IMG/VR virus record: IMGVR_UViG_3300010885_027635
Span: 27,667 to 91,666 of that record
DNA: 64,000 nt
Source of the DNA: a virus
Direction: 5' to 3' (one strand)
In this document: positions 36,656-45,573 of the stretch, piece by piece
Position numbering within the stretch: position 1 is the stretch's first letter
Layout: the number at the start of each line of letters is the position of its first letter
The notes under the pieces: generated by a model
Seen by the model: the letters and a program-made list of their open reading frames with translations, nothing else
What the model was told of the DNA's origin: nothing
The model's database searches: none
Translations under genes and position numbers: made by a program

Positions 36656-38425
36656 TTAAACTGCGGTAGAATAGCCACTGTCGTCAGAAGATTGCAGTGC
36701 AGTCTCTGCTTGTTGTATGTCCAATCGTTCGGCTACACTAGGCAAACTGGGATATTCATATACCGGCAACGGAATCTTGGCACTGCCAATAAATCGTTTG
36801 GTTGCGGCATCAACTGTTTTGCGATTTACAGTATTGTTGAATCCAGCAGCCACTTGTGTTCCAGAAACTAAATCGCCGCCTCCTCCGCCAAAGCCGCCAA
36901 AGTCGCCAAAGCCGCCAGCAAGATCTCCAAAACTGTTCAGGTCAAAACTACCTAGGTCAAAATTGCCAAAGTTGTCGGCTAAACTAGCAAAGCTACTGCT
37001 AAGATTGTCTGCTAGTCCACTTAGTTGTCCCTGAATATTTGTAAGTTGACCACTAAGCTGTCCTTGAAGATTGGTAAGTTGGCCACTTAGTTGTCCTTGA
37101 ATGGCACCTATGCTAGGAAGGCTGTTAAGACTAGACAATGGATTATTGAAGTTTGTGGCAAACTGACTGGCTTTACCAAGTATGTCCATTGACCCTGTTA
37201 AGTTTCCTAGCGAGCCAGGAACAAGATTTGTTAGGTTACTAGTGATTCCGTTTAGACTACTGCCAAATCCTCCAGTTAAACTCTGCAAGCTGCCAGTGAC
37301 TCCCCCAGCAAGATTAGTTAAACTTCCGCCAACAATGTTATTCAAGCTACCAGTAAGTGCAGAAACATTGCCAAGTCCACCGGCACCGGCCCATAAGGCA
37401 GTGGCGTCGCTACCAAACTTGCTGGCATTGGCAACCAATGCACCAATTTGACCAGTCACTTGGTTTGTTATACCCGTGACGCTGGTGCCAATGCCAGCAA
37501 CATTCAAGTTGGCTAGGCCGCCTAGGCTACTTAATCCAGAAGTCAAGCTGTTTGTAACACCCGATGCAATTGTACTTAAATTAGGTAACTGAAAGGATCC
37601 TGGTCTTGACAACAAGGAAAGAGCTAGACTTCCACCTAATTGTGCCAGAGATGAAAAAGTTTGTAATCCGTTGTTGGTATATATTGTGCCTTGGCTTGTG
37701 GTTGTTTGAGCAGACGGAACTGTACGAATAACTCCGGCGGCTTGTAAAGATTCAAACCCACTTTTCATAAGATCGGTTTGTATATTGTTTTGTAGGGTTT
37801 CATCACCAAGAATGGTATCTAACGATGTTACGCCGCCAAGCCCGGTCCACACACTAGGAGTATTCATTGTGTCTACAAAACTATTTGGATCATCGCTTAG
37901 ATATTTGGCACTGGTTCCAGGCTTGACATATCCGGCTTGTTCAAGTTGGTAGGCGGTAAGTCCGTATTTGCCAATGCCTTTTTCTAAGGTTATTTCATCG
38001 GCAGCCTGATCTACAATGTTAGTAATTTGTGCCAGTAGTTTTTGTACATCGTCACCACTAAGTGGGCCAATTGGATCAGGTACTAGGTCGCCGCCTTTGG
38101 CCAACACTATGTCAGCTTGGTTGATTGGGTTTGTTAATGGTGTATTAACAAGATCTGGAATGCCAGTGACTGTGGGCAATCCTAACACCACAGCAAGGGC
38201 TGTAGAACTTTCTACACCAGCTGTGCCACGTTCAAGACGACTGAGTTCAAATTTTACAGCTTTACTAGCAGCACTGGTCAGCGTTTGTCCTGATTCGTAG
38301 CCAACTAAACTTCCTGAAGCAACTTGTTCATAGAATATTCTATCAGCCTGAGCCTGTGTGGCACCAGTCGGTCCAACGACTCTAAATTTAGCACCTGACG
38401 GGAGAGTATAGTTAAAAATACTCAT
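36656..38425 (-). CDS. Virion structural protein with Gly/Leu/Ser-rich region
   Basis: 589 residues from the ATG at 38425, which overlaps the stop of the gp5-like gene (ATGA); an ATG six codons earlier is less likely. The N-terminal 250 residues are ordered and include YGLTAYQLEQAGYVKPGT and PSVWTGLGGVTSLD, a region resembling small helical binding domains in tail proteins of T4-like phages. The rest is low complexity: G-S-L-x-N-L repeats, a QGQLSGQLTN repeat in tandem near 37030-37110, and a Gly/Phe run (FGGFGGGGGD). Such sequence suggests an extended or amphipathic structure. It is placed between gp5 and gp25, so a baseplate part. The specific role is unknown. Confidence 0.6.
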   Translation of the reverse strand: MSIFNYTLPSGAKFRVVGPTGATQAQADRIFYEQVASGSLVGYESGQTLTSAASKAVKFELSRLERGTAGVESSTALAVVLGLPTVTGIPDLVNTPLTNPINQADIVLAKGGDLVPDPIGPLSGDDVQKLLAQITNIVDQAADEITLEKGIGKYGLTAYQLEQAGYVKPGTSAKYLSDDPNSFVDTMNTPSVWTGLGGVTSLDTILGDETLQNNIQTDLMKSGFESLQAAGVIRTVPSAQTTTSQGTIYTNNGLQTFSSLAQLGGSLALSLLSRPGSFQLPNLSTIASGVTNSLTSGLSSLGGLANLNVAGIGTSVTGITNQVTGQIGALVANASKFGSDATALWAGAGGLGNVSALTGSLNNIVGGSLTNLAGGVTGSLQSLTGGFGSSLNGITSNLTNLVPGSLGNLTGSMDILGKASQFATNFNNPLSSLNSLPSIGAIQGQLSGQLTNLQGQLSGQLTNIQGQLSGLADNLSSSFASLADNFGNFDLGSFDLNSFGDLAGGFGDFGGFGGGGGDLVSGTQVAAGFNNTVNRKTVDAATKRFIGSAKIPLPVYEYPSLPSVAERLDIQQAETALQSSDDSGYSTAV

Positions 38426-39954
38426 TCTTTGGTTATACTCCAATCATCTGGCACAGTGGGCGAATCAGGGCTGGCTGTAGTTTGACCTTTTTGTAAACTT
38501 ACACTGGCTGCTACACCTTGATTATGGTAAGGATACGGTTCGTGCGTTGGTGCACGAGTTACAATACTTTCTAGGCCAGTGGCACTTACGGTCCATCCGG
38601 TGCTGTTATTAAATGTAGTAGATGGCATTTTGGTTTTGGTAATACCCTTGGGTGTTGTTATGTCCCCAGCAGCACCACCATTGAGATTTAACACACCGCC
38701 TTTGAGACTTAGCGTGCTGCCACCATCAAAGGTTCCTGTTGTGCCTTTTAACGCCAAGGCTCCTTTGCTTTTAATGCCTAGTTTACTGCTGGAAAATAAA
38801 GTTAGCTCTTTTTTGCAGGCCACATCCAGGCCACCGTCACTTTGTATAGATGTGCTGGTCTTGCTTTTAATATTAATTGTTTTACCGGCATACATGTTGA
38901 TATCTTCGTCAGCATGTATGTTTACTGTACCTTGTGTTCTTAAGTTAATTGAGTTGGTACTAAACACATCTAGTGTGCCTTCTTGTCCTAGCTCAACCCA
39001 GGTTTGTCCGTTGGCGTGACAAATGTAAAAACAGTTACCGTCGTCGCTCATGGTTATTTGATGTCCTTTGGCAGTTCTAATACGAATCAAATTGTCGTTG
39101 CCTTCTAAATCACCATCGTCCATGACCAGGGTGTGGCCGCCTCTGCGAGCAACTACTTTAAGGCCGGCCAATGTTTGTTTGTTTAAGTTATCTAGTGCTT
39201 TGTCGTCACCTGTGCCACCAAGTCCGCCTTGATAAACTGCACGGCCCGGAGTGCTGATTCCATAACAGTTACTAGGACTTTCACGTTGGCTAGTGCTGCC
39301 AATACTGCCACGCACTGGATCAGCCAATAAGCCTTGTTGGAACAATGCAGCTGCCACAAATGAATGTACAGGTTTTTTCTCGTCAAAGAATCTGGGACTT
39401 TCGTTGGTCTTGGGATTTTTAACAGAATTGTTGATTTCAGTTACTGGCAGTAGTGGAGCATTTGCAGTATAAGTTCCTTGATTTTTATTTTGTACTTCGG
39501 CACGAGATTTGGGCACAGCACCAATAGCTGGAATCATATGATTGATACCGGGTTCAGGTATACAACCAATATAGTAACCTTGATTGGGATCGCCGTTGAC
39601 AAAAAAGCACAACACTCGTGTACCTATGTCGGGTGGTGTAAACCACATGCCATAACTTTGTTGGTTACCTGATAGGTATGTACCTGTGCCGGCACTGCCA
39701 CCCTTGGGTGTGGCTCCGTAAAATGGCGGACAATAACTCACTGTACGCCATAAGGATTGATCTGTTAGATTTTGAGTGCCATCTTTGTTGGTATCGGAAA
39801 ATTCTGCAACCACCACTTGTAAACGTCCGCCACGTGTCTGATCCACATTGTTGACTACTACGCCAACAAACGGACCCATTTCTGTGGGCATGCCCCCACG
39901 ATCAAGTTTGTATCCCTGGGGGCGTCCTCGACTGCGTTGTGTATTCTCTGCCAT
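38422..39954 (-). CDS. 5: Baseplate spike protein, gp5-like without lysozyme
   Basis: A 510-residue protein resembling the central spike gp5/VgrG. The N-terminal OB-fold region (FVGVVVNNVDQTRGGRLQVVV, then WRTVSYCPPFYG, MWFTPPDIGTRVLCFF) matches the gp5 start. The C-terminal 200 residues form the repeating pattern of a triple-stranded beta-helix (HQITMSDDG, TINIKSKTSTSIQSDGGL, KLGIKSKGALALKG). T4 gp5 carries a lysozyme domain between these parts; I see none here, only a linker of about 150 residues with conserved PGRAVYQGGLG. It shares a 1-base overlap with the gene upstream and ATGA with that downstream. Confidence 0.75.
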   Translation of the reverse strand: MAENTQRSRGRPQGYKLDRGGMPTEMGPFVGVVVNNVDQTRGGRLQVVVAEFSDTNKDGTQNLTDQSLWRTVSYCPPFYGATPKGGSAGTGTYLSGNQQSYGMWFTPPDIGTRVLCFFVNGDPNQGYYIGCIPEPGINHMIPAIGAVPKSRAEVQNKNQGTYTANAPLLPVTEINNSVKNPKTNESPRFFDEKKPVHSFVAAALFQQGLLADPVRGSIGSTSQRESPSNCYGISTPGRAVYQGGLGGTGDDKALDNLNKQTLAGLKVVARRGGHTLVMDDGDLEGNDNLIRIRTAKGHQITMSDDGNCFYICHANGQTWVELGQEGTLDVFSTNSINLRTQGTVNIHADEDINMYAGKTINIKSKTSTSIQSDGGLDVACKKELTLFSSSKLGIKSKGALALKGTTGTFDGGSTLSLKGGVLNLNGGAAGDITTPKGITKTKMPSTTFNNSTGWTVSATGLESIVTRAPTHEPYPYHNQGVAASVSLQKGQTTASPDSPTVPDDWSITKE

Positions 39955-42800
39955 TATGCCTCTCTCGCCATTATTTGTCCATCTTCAATTATACCGCCAT
40001 CTTCTGCATCTCCGCCAGCAGCATCAATTGGCTCAATGTCGCCATCTGATGTAGGGTCTTCGGGTCCTGGATCTATTTCTGGAATATCAAGTTGATTGTT
40101 GGCGTCTTCGGCTAGTGTAAATGTTCCGTCGCCGTTGTCAATCCATTCATCTTCAGTACCGGTTGTTGCTTCATCGATATTGGTCCACTCGCCGGGTGTA
40201 TTTTCAGTAGCAGCCGGGTTAGTAGTATCTCTAGTTCCTGCATTAGATCCAGTGCCAGCAGTGCCCGGTAATGTACCATTGCCAATTCTGCCAGCGGCAT
40301 TATTTACTCCGCCTGTGGCAGTGGGTCTACTTCCCAAGGCCGCATTTTTCTTAGCACCAGTGCCAGGACGACCCGACGCTTGACGATCCTTAAAGGTTTG
40401 ATCTGGCAAGTAAGTTAACAAGACTCCTTTGAGTGTTTGGGTAAACTTACCTCGAGAAAACTCACTCAGGCATTCGGTGGCTTGATACACATAACTTTGT
40501 CTGGTGGCTCCAGGTTTGTTATTACTTTGAAACACGGTATTTCGCACATTTGGATCAATAATACCTGTGGCAAGATTGTAGTCACTGGGAGTATTAATTA
40601 AAATTTCAAACAAAATTTGTTGACTGTCAAAGTTAATGGTGCCGTCGGCCATAAACGGATTAGGATTAAACGTTTTGGCAAATACCGGATTTACATCTCC
40701 TTGCTGAAGCCAGGCTGGATCGCCTATAATCTGCAATGTAGCACTGGCTAAATCACCTGGATTAAACAACGCATCTGTAAAGTTGGCACCAATTTCGTTG
40801 ACATTATTTTTGGCACCTTGATTGCTTTCGTTACTGTTGGGTTGGAAATTGGTTTTAATAGCATCTTGAATTATTGTTCCGCCCAGTTGTCCAGGATTGC
40901 CAGACATCACTGCATGATACAAAGCATTGTAACTTTGTTCATAGCTAAGAACCTGTGTGTTTTCTCCGGTGAACCAATAGTTGTATTCTTTGTGTACTCC
41001 ATTGAATTTGGGTATTTGATAATAGTTGGAGATCAAGTTACTGAGCTTGTAAGGGCTGACCACATACTTGATATCGTAGGCATAGTCATTGCGTTTAGGA
41101 TCATATTTCTTGGGCGTGGCCACCATGTTGATTTTGAAACTGGCCACATTGTTGCCAGGTTTGCCATTGGATTCCAATTTGCCGCTGGGTTGTTCACTGG
41201 CTTTGACAATGGCCTGATCAGTAACATAACTGCTGTTTTGTAGAATCTTGGTTATGAACTGTACAATTTGTGTTCCGGCTACTACACTGAGATTTCTAGT
41301 TTTGTTATCTACACGATTCTTGGCTGGGTCTTTTGCGTCGGCCGCTGTGGCAGGCTTGGACGACCCAGTTTGATTCTTTTCTGGATTCTTGACTTGTATT
41401 GTTGCTTGTTCTAGACTAGGGTTGGCAAATTCTACGCTATAGGTGTCTGCGTAGGTATAAATTCCCTTTTTAACCAACTCTTGTTGAAATTGATTGAGTG
41501 CCGAAAACAATCCTTGACGTATTGTAGGTTTTGGTGAGGGAGCTGAACTGGCCTTGGGTGGTGCAGACGGTGCATTGGCTTCGGCACTGCCTTCGGCTCC
41601 AGGTGCCTCAGATGTTGTGGTGCTTTCTCGTTCATTAGTGGTAGGCACAGCGGTTGCACCAGCAACTGTACGCGACCCTGTGACTTGATCTGCGGCATTG
41701 GTGTCGTTGACTGGTTTTCCAGTTTTTCCATCTACTATTTGTGCCGGGCCGTTGAGGGCTTCTTTTACTGTCATTCCGCCTAGCTCAACATTGTATGGAA
41801 TACTACCACGTACTGCACCAGCTGCAACTTGTGTGCTGACGGCAGTGCCGGTTACTTCATATTCTACAACTTTGTTGGCCACTTTGAATTTAATATCACT
41901 TATGGTAATGGGATAAAATTTTTCAACAAATGCACTGCCAGCACCGGTGCCGTTGAATACTCCAGGCACGCCGCCTTGAACTAATTTTCCAGTATCGTCA
42001 TAGCCATAGAATCTCATGACCAAAAGATAAACAGCTGACGCATAGTTTTTCTTTTTTTCACCGGCACCGCCCAGATACGATTGCACAGCTTTATCAAGAT
42101 TTGGTATTAAGGATATGCCATTGGGTTCTGTAATGGTAAATTTTACATCGTTAACATTGTGTGCGGCATTGGTTCCTTTGCCTGTGATTACGCTTTTAAG
42201 AACAATTTTGTCAATATAATAATCATTGGAAAAATAAGGATTGCGTCCGCCCACTGGGGCACCACCACTTTGAATCAATAACTGACTGCCGGCTATGGTT
42301 TTTTTTGATGACTTCATCAACTGTGTGTAAGCTTCGGGCTTCATCAAGTATAAACTGGCTGCATAGGTATAACTACCGTACTGATCTAATATGTTGGCCT
42401 GTGGTATAATTTTGCCAGTGTTGAACACTCCATCGATTGCAGTTCTGGTGGTGTTTTTAGTTACAGCCCCAGAGTCGTCTCCGGGTGCTCCTACTCCGCC
42501 TTGTGTGGTTGCTCGGCCTGGGGAAAAATTGCCACGGGCATTGGGATTAGAAGGTGGCGTGGCCTGTGTGTCGTTTAATGTTCTAATTGGATCGTTGGTG
42601 CCAACTTCAACATCTTCAGCGGTTATTCTGCCTTCAACATCAATGGGTTCCGGTGCTGGATCATCGGGTGGGTTGCCAGCATAAGCGTCATCACTGCGAG
42701 CCTGTGCTTCTTCAGTAACAACATCTCCAGCACTGTCAACAGGTGCTAGGTCTGGATCGGTTCCGGCTAGGCCAGCAGCATAATCGTAGTCTTCGGCCAT
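39954..42800 (-). CDS. Large baseplate protein, possibly hub (gp27-like position)
   Basis: A 948-residue protein between gp53 and the gp5-like gene. The first 120 and last 130 residues are Pro/Ala/Asp/Glu-rich and probably disordered. Two ordered parts are seen: about 130-350 (YGSYTYAASLYLMKPEAY, DIKFKVANKVVEYEVTGTAV) and about 420-800 (SALNQFQQELVKKG, ATLQIIGDPAWLQQGDV, FDSQQILFEILINTPSDY, SRGKFTQTLKGVLLTY). The second resembles the beta-barrel logic of hub proteins that feed into the gp5 spike. I name it hub-like from gene order and these patterns only. Confidence 0.55.
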   Translation of the reverse strand: MAEDYDYAAGLAGTDPDLAPVDSAGDVVTEEAQARSDDAYAGNPPDDPAPEPIDVEGRITAEDVEVGTNDPIRTLNDTQATPPSNPNARGNFSPGRATTQGGVGAPGDDSGAVTKNTTRTAIDGVFNTGKIIPQANILDQYGSYTYAASLYLMKPEAYTQLMKSSKKTIAGSQLLIQSGGAPVGGRNPYFSNDYYIDKIVLKSVITGKGTNAAHNVNDVKFTITEPNGISLIPNLDKAVQSYLGGAGEKKKNYASAVYLLVMRFYGYDDTGKLVQGGVPGVFNGTGAGSAFVEKFYPITISDIKFKVANKVVEYEVTGTAVSTQVAAGAVRGSIPYNVELGGMTVKEALNGPAQIVDGKTGKPVNDTNAADQVTGSRTVAGATAVPTTNERESTTTSEAPGAEGSAEANAPSAPPKASSAPSPKPTIRQGLFSALNQFQQELVKKGIYTYADTYSVEFANPSLEQATIQVKNPEKNQTGSSKPATAADAKDPAKNRVDNKTRNLSVVAGTQIVQFITKILQNSSYVTDQAIVKASEQPSGKLESNGKPGNNVASFKINMVATPKKYDPKRNDYAYDIKYVVSPYKLSNLISNYYQIPKFNGVHKEYNYWFTGENTQVLSYEQSYNALYHAVMSGNPGQLGGTIIQDAIKTNFQPNSNESNQGAKNNVNEIGANFTDALFNPGDLASATLQIIGDPAWLQQGDVNPVFAKTFNPNPFMADGTINFDSQQILFEILINTPSDYNLATGIIDPNVRNTVFQSNNKPGATRQSYVYQATECLSEFSRGKFTQTLKGVLLTYLPDQTFKDRQASGRPGTGAKKNAALGSRPTATGGVNNAAGRIGNGTLPGTAGTGSNAGTRDTTNPAATENTPGEWTNIDEATTGTEDEWIDNGDGTFTLAEDANNQLDIPEIDPGPEDPTSDGDIEPIDAAGGDAEDGGIIEDGQIMAREA

Positions 42801-42801
42801 G

Positions 42802-43104
42802 TTAGAATCCTAGTACTGATCGTAAGGTAGTAATTTTGGGTAGATAAATTGTGGTACCGGCTTTGAAATCCAAAGGTGGTGCTGTTAAGGTGTTGGGATT
42901 GCGTTGATAAAATACCCACCAAAGATTTGGCGTATCATACAAGTCATATGCCAACATATCAGGTCGGTATTGATAAGTCACATTGATTTTAAACAAGCGA
43001 TCGTCGTTTTCTTTGGGTATAGGACGATTGGTCATTACATCCAAGAAAAATTGACTGTATCCTGTAGTAAAGTACGGACTGGTTGAATCGTAAGTGGTGG
43101 CCAT
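42802..43104 (-). CDS. 53: Baseplate wedge protein gp53
   Basis: A 100-residue protein with the gp53 pattern: YQYRPDMLAYDLYDTPNLWWVFYQRNP, then FKAGTTIYLPKI, a LysM-like fold that clamps wedges together. T4 gp53 has 196 residues; this shorter form is usual in cyanophage relatives. It overlaps the 785-residue gene upstream by one base and is separated from the hub-like gene by one base. Confidence 0.75.
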   Translation of the reverse strand: MATTYDSTSPYFTTGYSQFFLDVMTNRPIPKENDDRLFKINVTYQYRPDMLAYDLYDTPNLWWVFYQRNPNTLTAPPLDFKAGTTIYLPKITTLRSVLGF

Positions 43105-45461
43105 TACCAGAATCCTCCTTTAATTAAATTGCCATTGGCAAATTCTTTGACGCTAAACTGTTTGCTGACCTGTTGACGGCTTTGTATTGGTAACAATGTG
43201 ATTGAAATTTCCATCTTGGTAGGTACATAGGTTGGACTATTTAATCCCAGTGTAGGTGGTGCTGGAGGATTGTCTATAGCACCTTTGCTGATACCTTGTG
43301 CCAGCAATTGTGCCCATCTGCCCAGGTTGCCGCCACCAGGAATTGATACATCTTGACGGGCTCGCTGATTGGTTAGATTTATTCCTACATTGTTGGGACT
43401 GCCAGCACGTATGTAGTCTACGTCTGTGGGCAAGTTAAGATTGAACTGGCTGACCACGCAAGGATGCTCATTGAATTGATATTGACCAAGTCCAGACAAA
43501 AATACCAGCGGTGGAGGAGCTCCACGCTGTGCATCTTGTCCGTAGAACATTTTGGTCACAGATTTGAAGAAAGTAATCACAGCCAACAAGTAATTGGCTT
43601 CGCCACTGCTTTGTGCTGTAAACGGACACCTAAGGTTAACAGCATCAACATAACTGCCTTTGTAAAAATAACCTTTGTAGTTTGAATGTGTTAGAGTATA
43701 AGGATCATAGTCGGCTTTGTAAGCAGTATCAATTGTGGGCAGGTAAGGAAATAATACACCGTCGGTAATTGACAGTGGTTGCATAATTCCAGGACTAGGT
43801 GATTTGTAAAGATAATTGGCACTGGGTGCTAGTCTTAATCTCACACGCCAGTCGCCGTTATTGACCTGGCGACGTTGGTTTGCTATGGTTTGCTGTTGAC
43901 GTGCTTGGTCTATCAATCCTTGTGTAATTGATGCAGCACCAGCAGCGGCTTCTTGATCAAACAATGATTGAACATTGATTCCACCATCGCCAGCATCAAC
44001 TCCGTTGGCAGCAGCAATAGCATTTAACTGTTCTGGAGTATACTGATTTGGACTACGAGCCACATCTGATGCCGAAACATCAGGGTCAGGAATTGGCACC
44101 AACTCTTGTTCTTCGGCCTGGCTTTCTGGAATGTCTTCAGCAACAGTATATACACCGGGCTCTGTTTCTACAAAATTCCCGCCGGCAGTGGGATCTTGTT
44201 CTGGGTCAACTGGAGGCGGTATTTCTACTAGATCAGTATTGGCTTCAGCGGCGTCAGCAAGGTCTTGATTTAATTGTGCGTTGGCCGCTTCACTGTCATC
44301 GTAAGGTGCTACCGGAACTTGATCTAATTCGCTTAGTGGCACTGGATCTTCAACTGGTGCTTGTGCTTCTGCATCAACAGCAGGATCTACATTATTGGCA
44401 TCAAACTGTACTGAAGTCTCGGGCACTGGATCGGTAACTGGTGCATCTACTACCACAGGAGTGTTGTCATAAAATCCACTGCTTACTTCACTAGGTAATT
44501 CTGGTACTTCAGGATTAATATTAGGATTTACATCTGTTGGGAAAGTATCTACCTCACTAACAGAAACCAACGGTGTTTCATCTAGTGCGGCTGTGGGTGC
44601 AAAGGCAGGACCAGTTTGTACGTCTGCTTCGCTAAAAGATTGTACAAATTGTTCGTAGTAGGCATCACTTAATGGATCAGTTGGTGTAGTCTGTACCGAA
44701 CTAACAGGTACCGGATCAATGGGAGTATAAAAATCTCCGTACTCATTTTGCAACTGAGGAGAGGTGGCAACGGTTTGTACTGAACTGGCAGGTACCGGAT
44801 CAATGGGAGTATAAAAATCTCCGTACTCATTTTGAAATTGTGGGCCTGTTGGTGTTGTTTTTACTGAGCTGGCCGACACAGTAGATGAGGCAGGAGTAAA
44901 AAAATCAGCAATGCTGGCAAATGTATTTCCAATGCTGGTTTGAATACTGCTAAGGCTAGGAAAACTAATATTGCTGACAGCATCAACCAAGGTTGGCTGA
45001 CTCACGCCAATAGCTGGTAATCCCAACCTGGCACGAATAAACGGATCAGTAGGATCTGCTCCACCCAGGGCACTTAACTGTGCTGGCGTTAATCCCGATG
45101 TAGCCGAATTGGTGTTAATTTCAGAAGTTGGAACAGTTCCGCCAAATTTGAGAATCTGCTGTGCTTGCTCCTCTGTGATTGCCCCAGCTTGAAGCTGAGC
45201 AATTACATTTTGTGTAGGTAACGGTGTGTACACATCGCCATATTCATTTAGTTCTTGCCCGACGGAAACTGTGCTGTCTGTTTGAACCGCAGTAGCTGCT
45301 GGGGGCACCGCTGGTGGCGGCACTTCTTGAAGTTGAACAGCTTGTGTTTCAGGAATTGCGTTATTTCCTGACACTACATTGTTAACCCAGATTTTATACT
45401 CAGCATCGGTTATTTCGATAAAAGGGCCAGTGGGGTTATTAGGGTCTGGTATAAATGGCAT
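43104..45461 (-). CDS. Tail tube cap/initiator-like protein (gp48/gp54-like)
   Basis: 785 residues. The C-terminal 250 residues form the ordered part: DWRVRLRLAPSANYLY, then PLSITDGVLFPYLP, FTAQSSGEANYLLAVITFFKS, MFYGQDAQRGAPPPLVFLSG and HPCVVSQFNLNLPTDVDYI. This pattern resembles the gp48/gp54 proteins that start the tail tube on the baseplate. The N-terminal 500 residues are Pro/Val/Asp/Glu-rich and probably disordered, with three copies of a NEYGD-[FV]-YTP motif and an exact 46-nt repeat. It is first in the minus-strand baseplate operon, with a late box and AGGA upstream. Confidence 0.6.
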   Translation of the reverse strand: MPFIPDPNNPTGPFIEITDAEYKIWVNNVVSGNNAIPETQAVQLQEVPPPAVPPAATAVQTDSTVSVGQELNEYGDVYTPLPTQNVIAQLQAGAITEEQAQQILKFGGTVPTSEINTNSATSGLTPAQLSALGGADPTDPFIRARLGLPAIGVSQPTLVDAVSNISFPSLSSIQTSIGNTFASIADFFTPASSTVSASSVKTTPTGPQFQNEYGDFYTPIDPVPASSVQTVATSPQLQNEYGDFYTPIDPVPVSSVQTTPTDPLSDAYYEQFVQSFSEADVQTGPAFAPTAALDETPLVSVSEVDTFPTDVNPNINPEVPELPSEVSSGFYDNTPVVVDAPVTDPVPETSVQFDANNVDPAVDAEAQAPVEDPVPLSELDQVPVAPYDDSEAANAQLNQDLADAAEANTDLVEIPPPVDPEQDPTAGGNFVETEPGVYTVAEDIPESQAEEQELVPIPDPDVSASDVARSPNQYTPEQLNAIAAANGVDAGDGGINVQSLFDQEAAAGAASITQGLIDQARQQQTIANQRRQVNNGDWRVRLRLAPSANYLYKSPSPGIMQPLSITDGVLFPYLPTIDTAYKADYDPYTLTHSNYKGYFYKGSYVDAVNLRCPFTAQSSGEANYLLAVITFFKSVTKMFYGQDAQRGAPPPLVFLSGLGQYQFNEHPCVVSQFNLNLPTDVDYIRAGSPNNVGINLTNQRARQDVSIPGGGNLGRWAQLLAQGISKGAIDNPPAPPTLGLNSPTYVPTKMEISITLLPIQSRQQVSKQFSVKEFANGNLIKGGFW
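44705..44834 (-). repeat. Tandem 84-bp repeat inside the 785-residue gene
   Basis: An identical 46-nt segment occurs at 44705-44750 and 44789-44834, spaced 84 nt (28 codons). The unit encodes QNEYGDFYTPIDPVP followed by SSVQT. A more diverged copy of NEYGDVYTP lies near 45230. The third-base identity suggests a recent duplication. Confidence 0.85.
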
Positions 45462-45479
45462 GGTATTTTTCCTATCATA

Positions 45480-45487
45480 TATTTACC
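45480..45487 (-). promoter_or_regulatory. Late promoter-like box
   Basis: GGTAAATA on the minus strand, 18 nt before the ATG at 45461, with AGGA in between. It would drive the baseplate operon, divergently from gp55. Confidence 0.55.
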
Positions 45488-45520
45488 GGTAAAATAAACC
45501 ACCCAGATTATGATTTCCGG

Positions 45521-45548
45521 TTGACAACTGTGGTTTTTGTGCTACAAT
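45521..45548 (+). promoter_or_regulatory. Sigma70-like promoter for gp55
   Basis: TTGACA (45521-45526), a 16-nt spacer, TACAAT (45543-45548). The -35 is perfect and the -10 is 5 of 6. It faces the late sigma gene, as expected for a gene that must be made by host RNA polymerase before late transcription. Confidence 0.7.
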
Positions 45549-45573
45549 AAATATATTATTAGGAGATTCGTTA

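Noticed and set aside
38579-39019. A 146-codon open frame on the plus strand inside the gp5-like gene
   Set aside because: It is low-complexity Leu/Pro/Val sequence opposite a clear beta-helix coding region, so a shadow frame.
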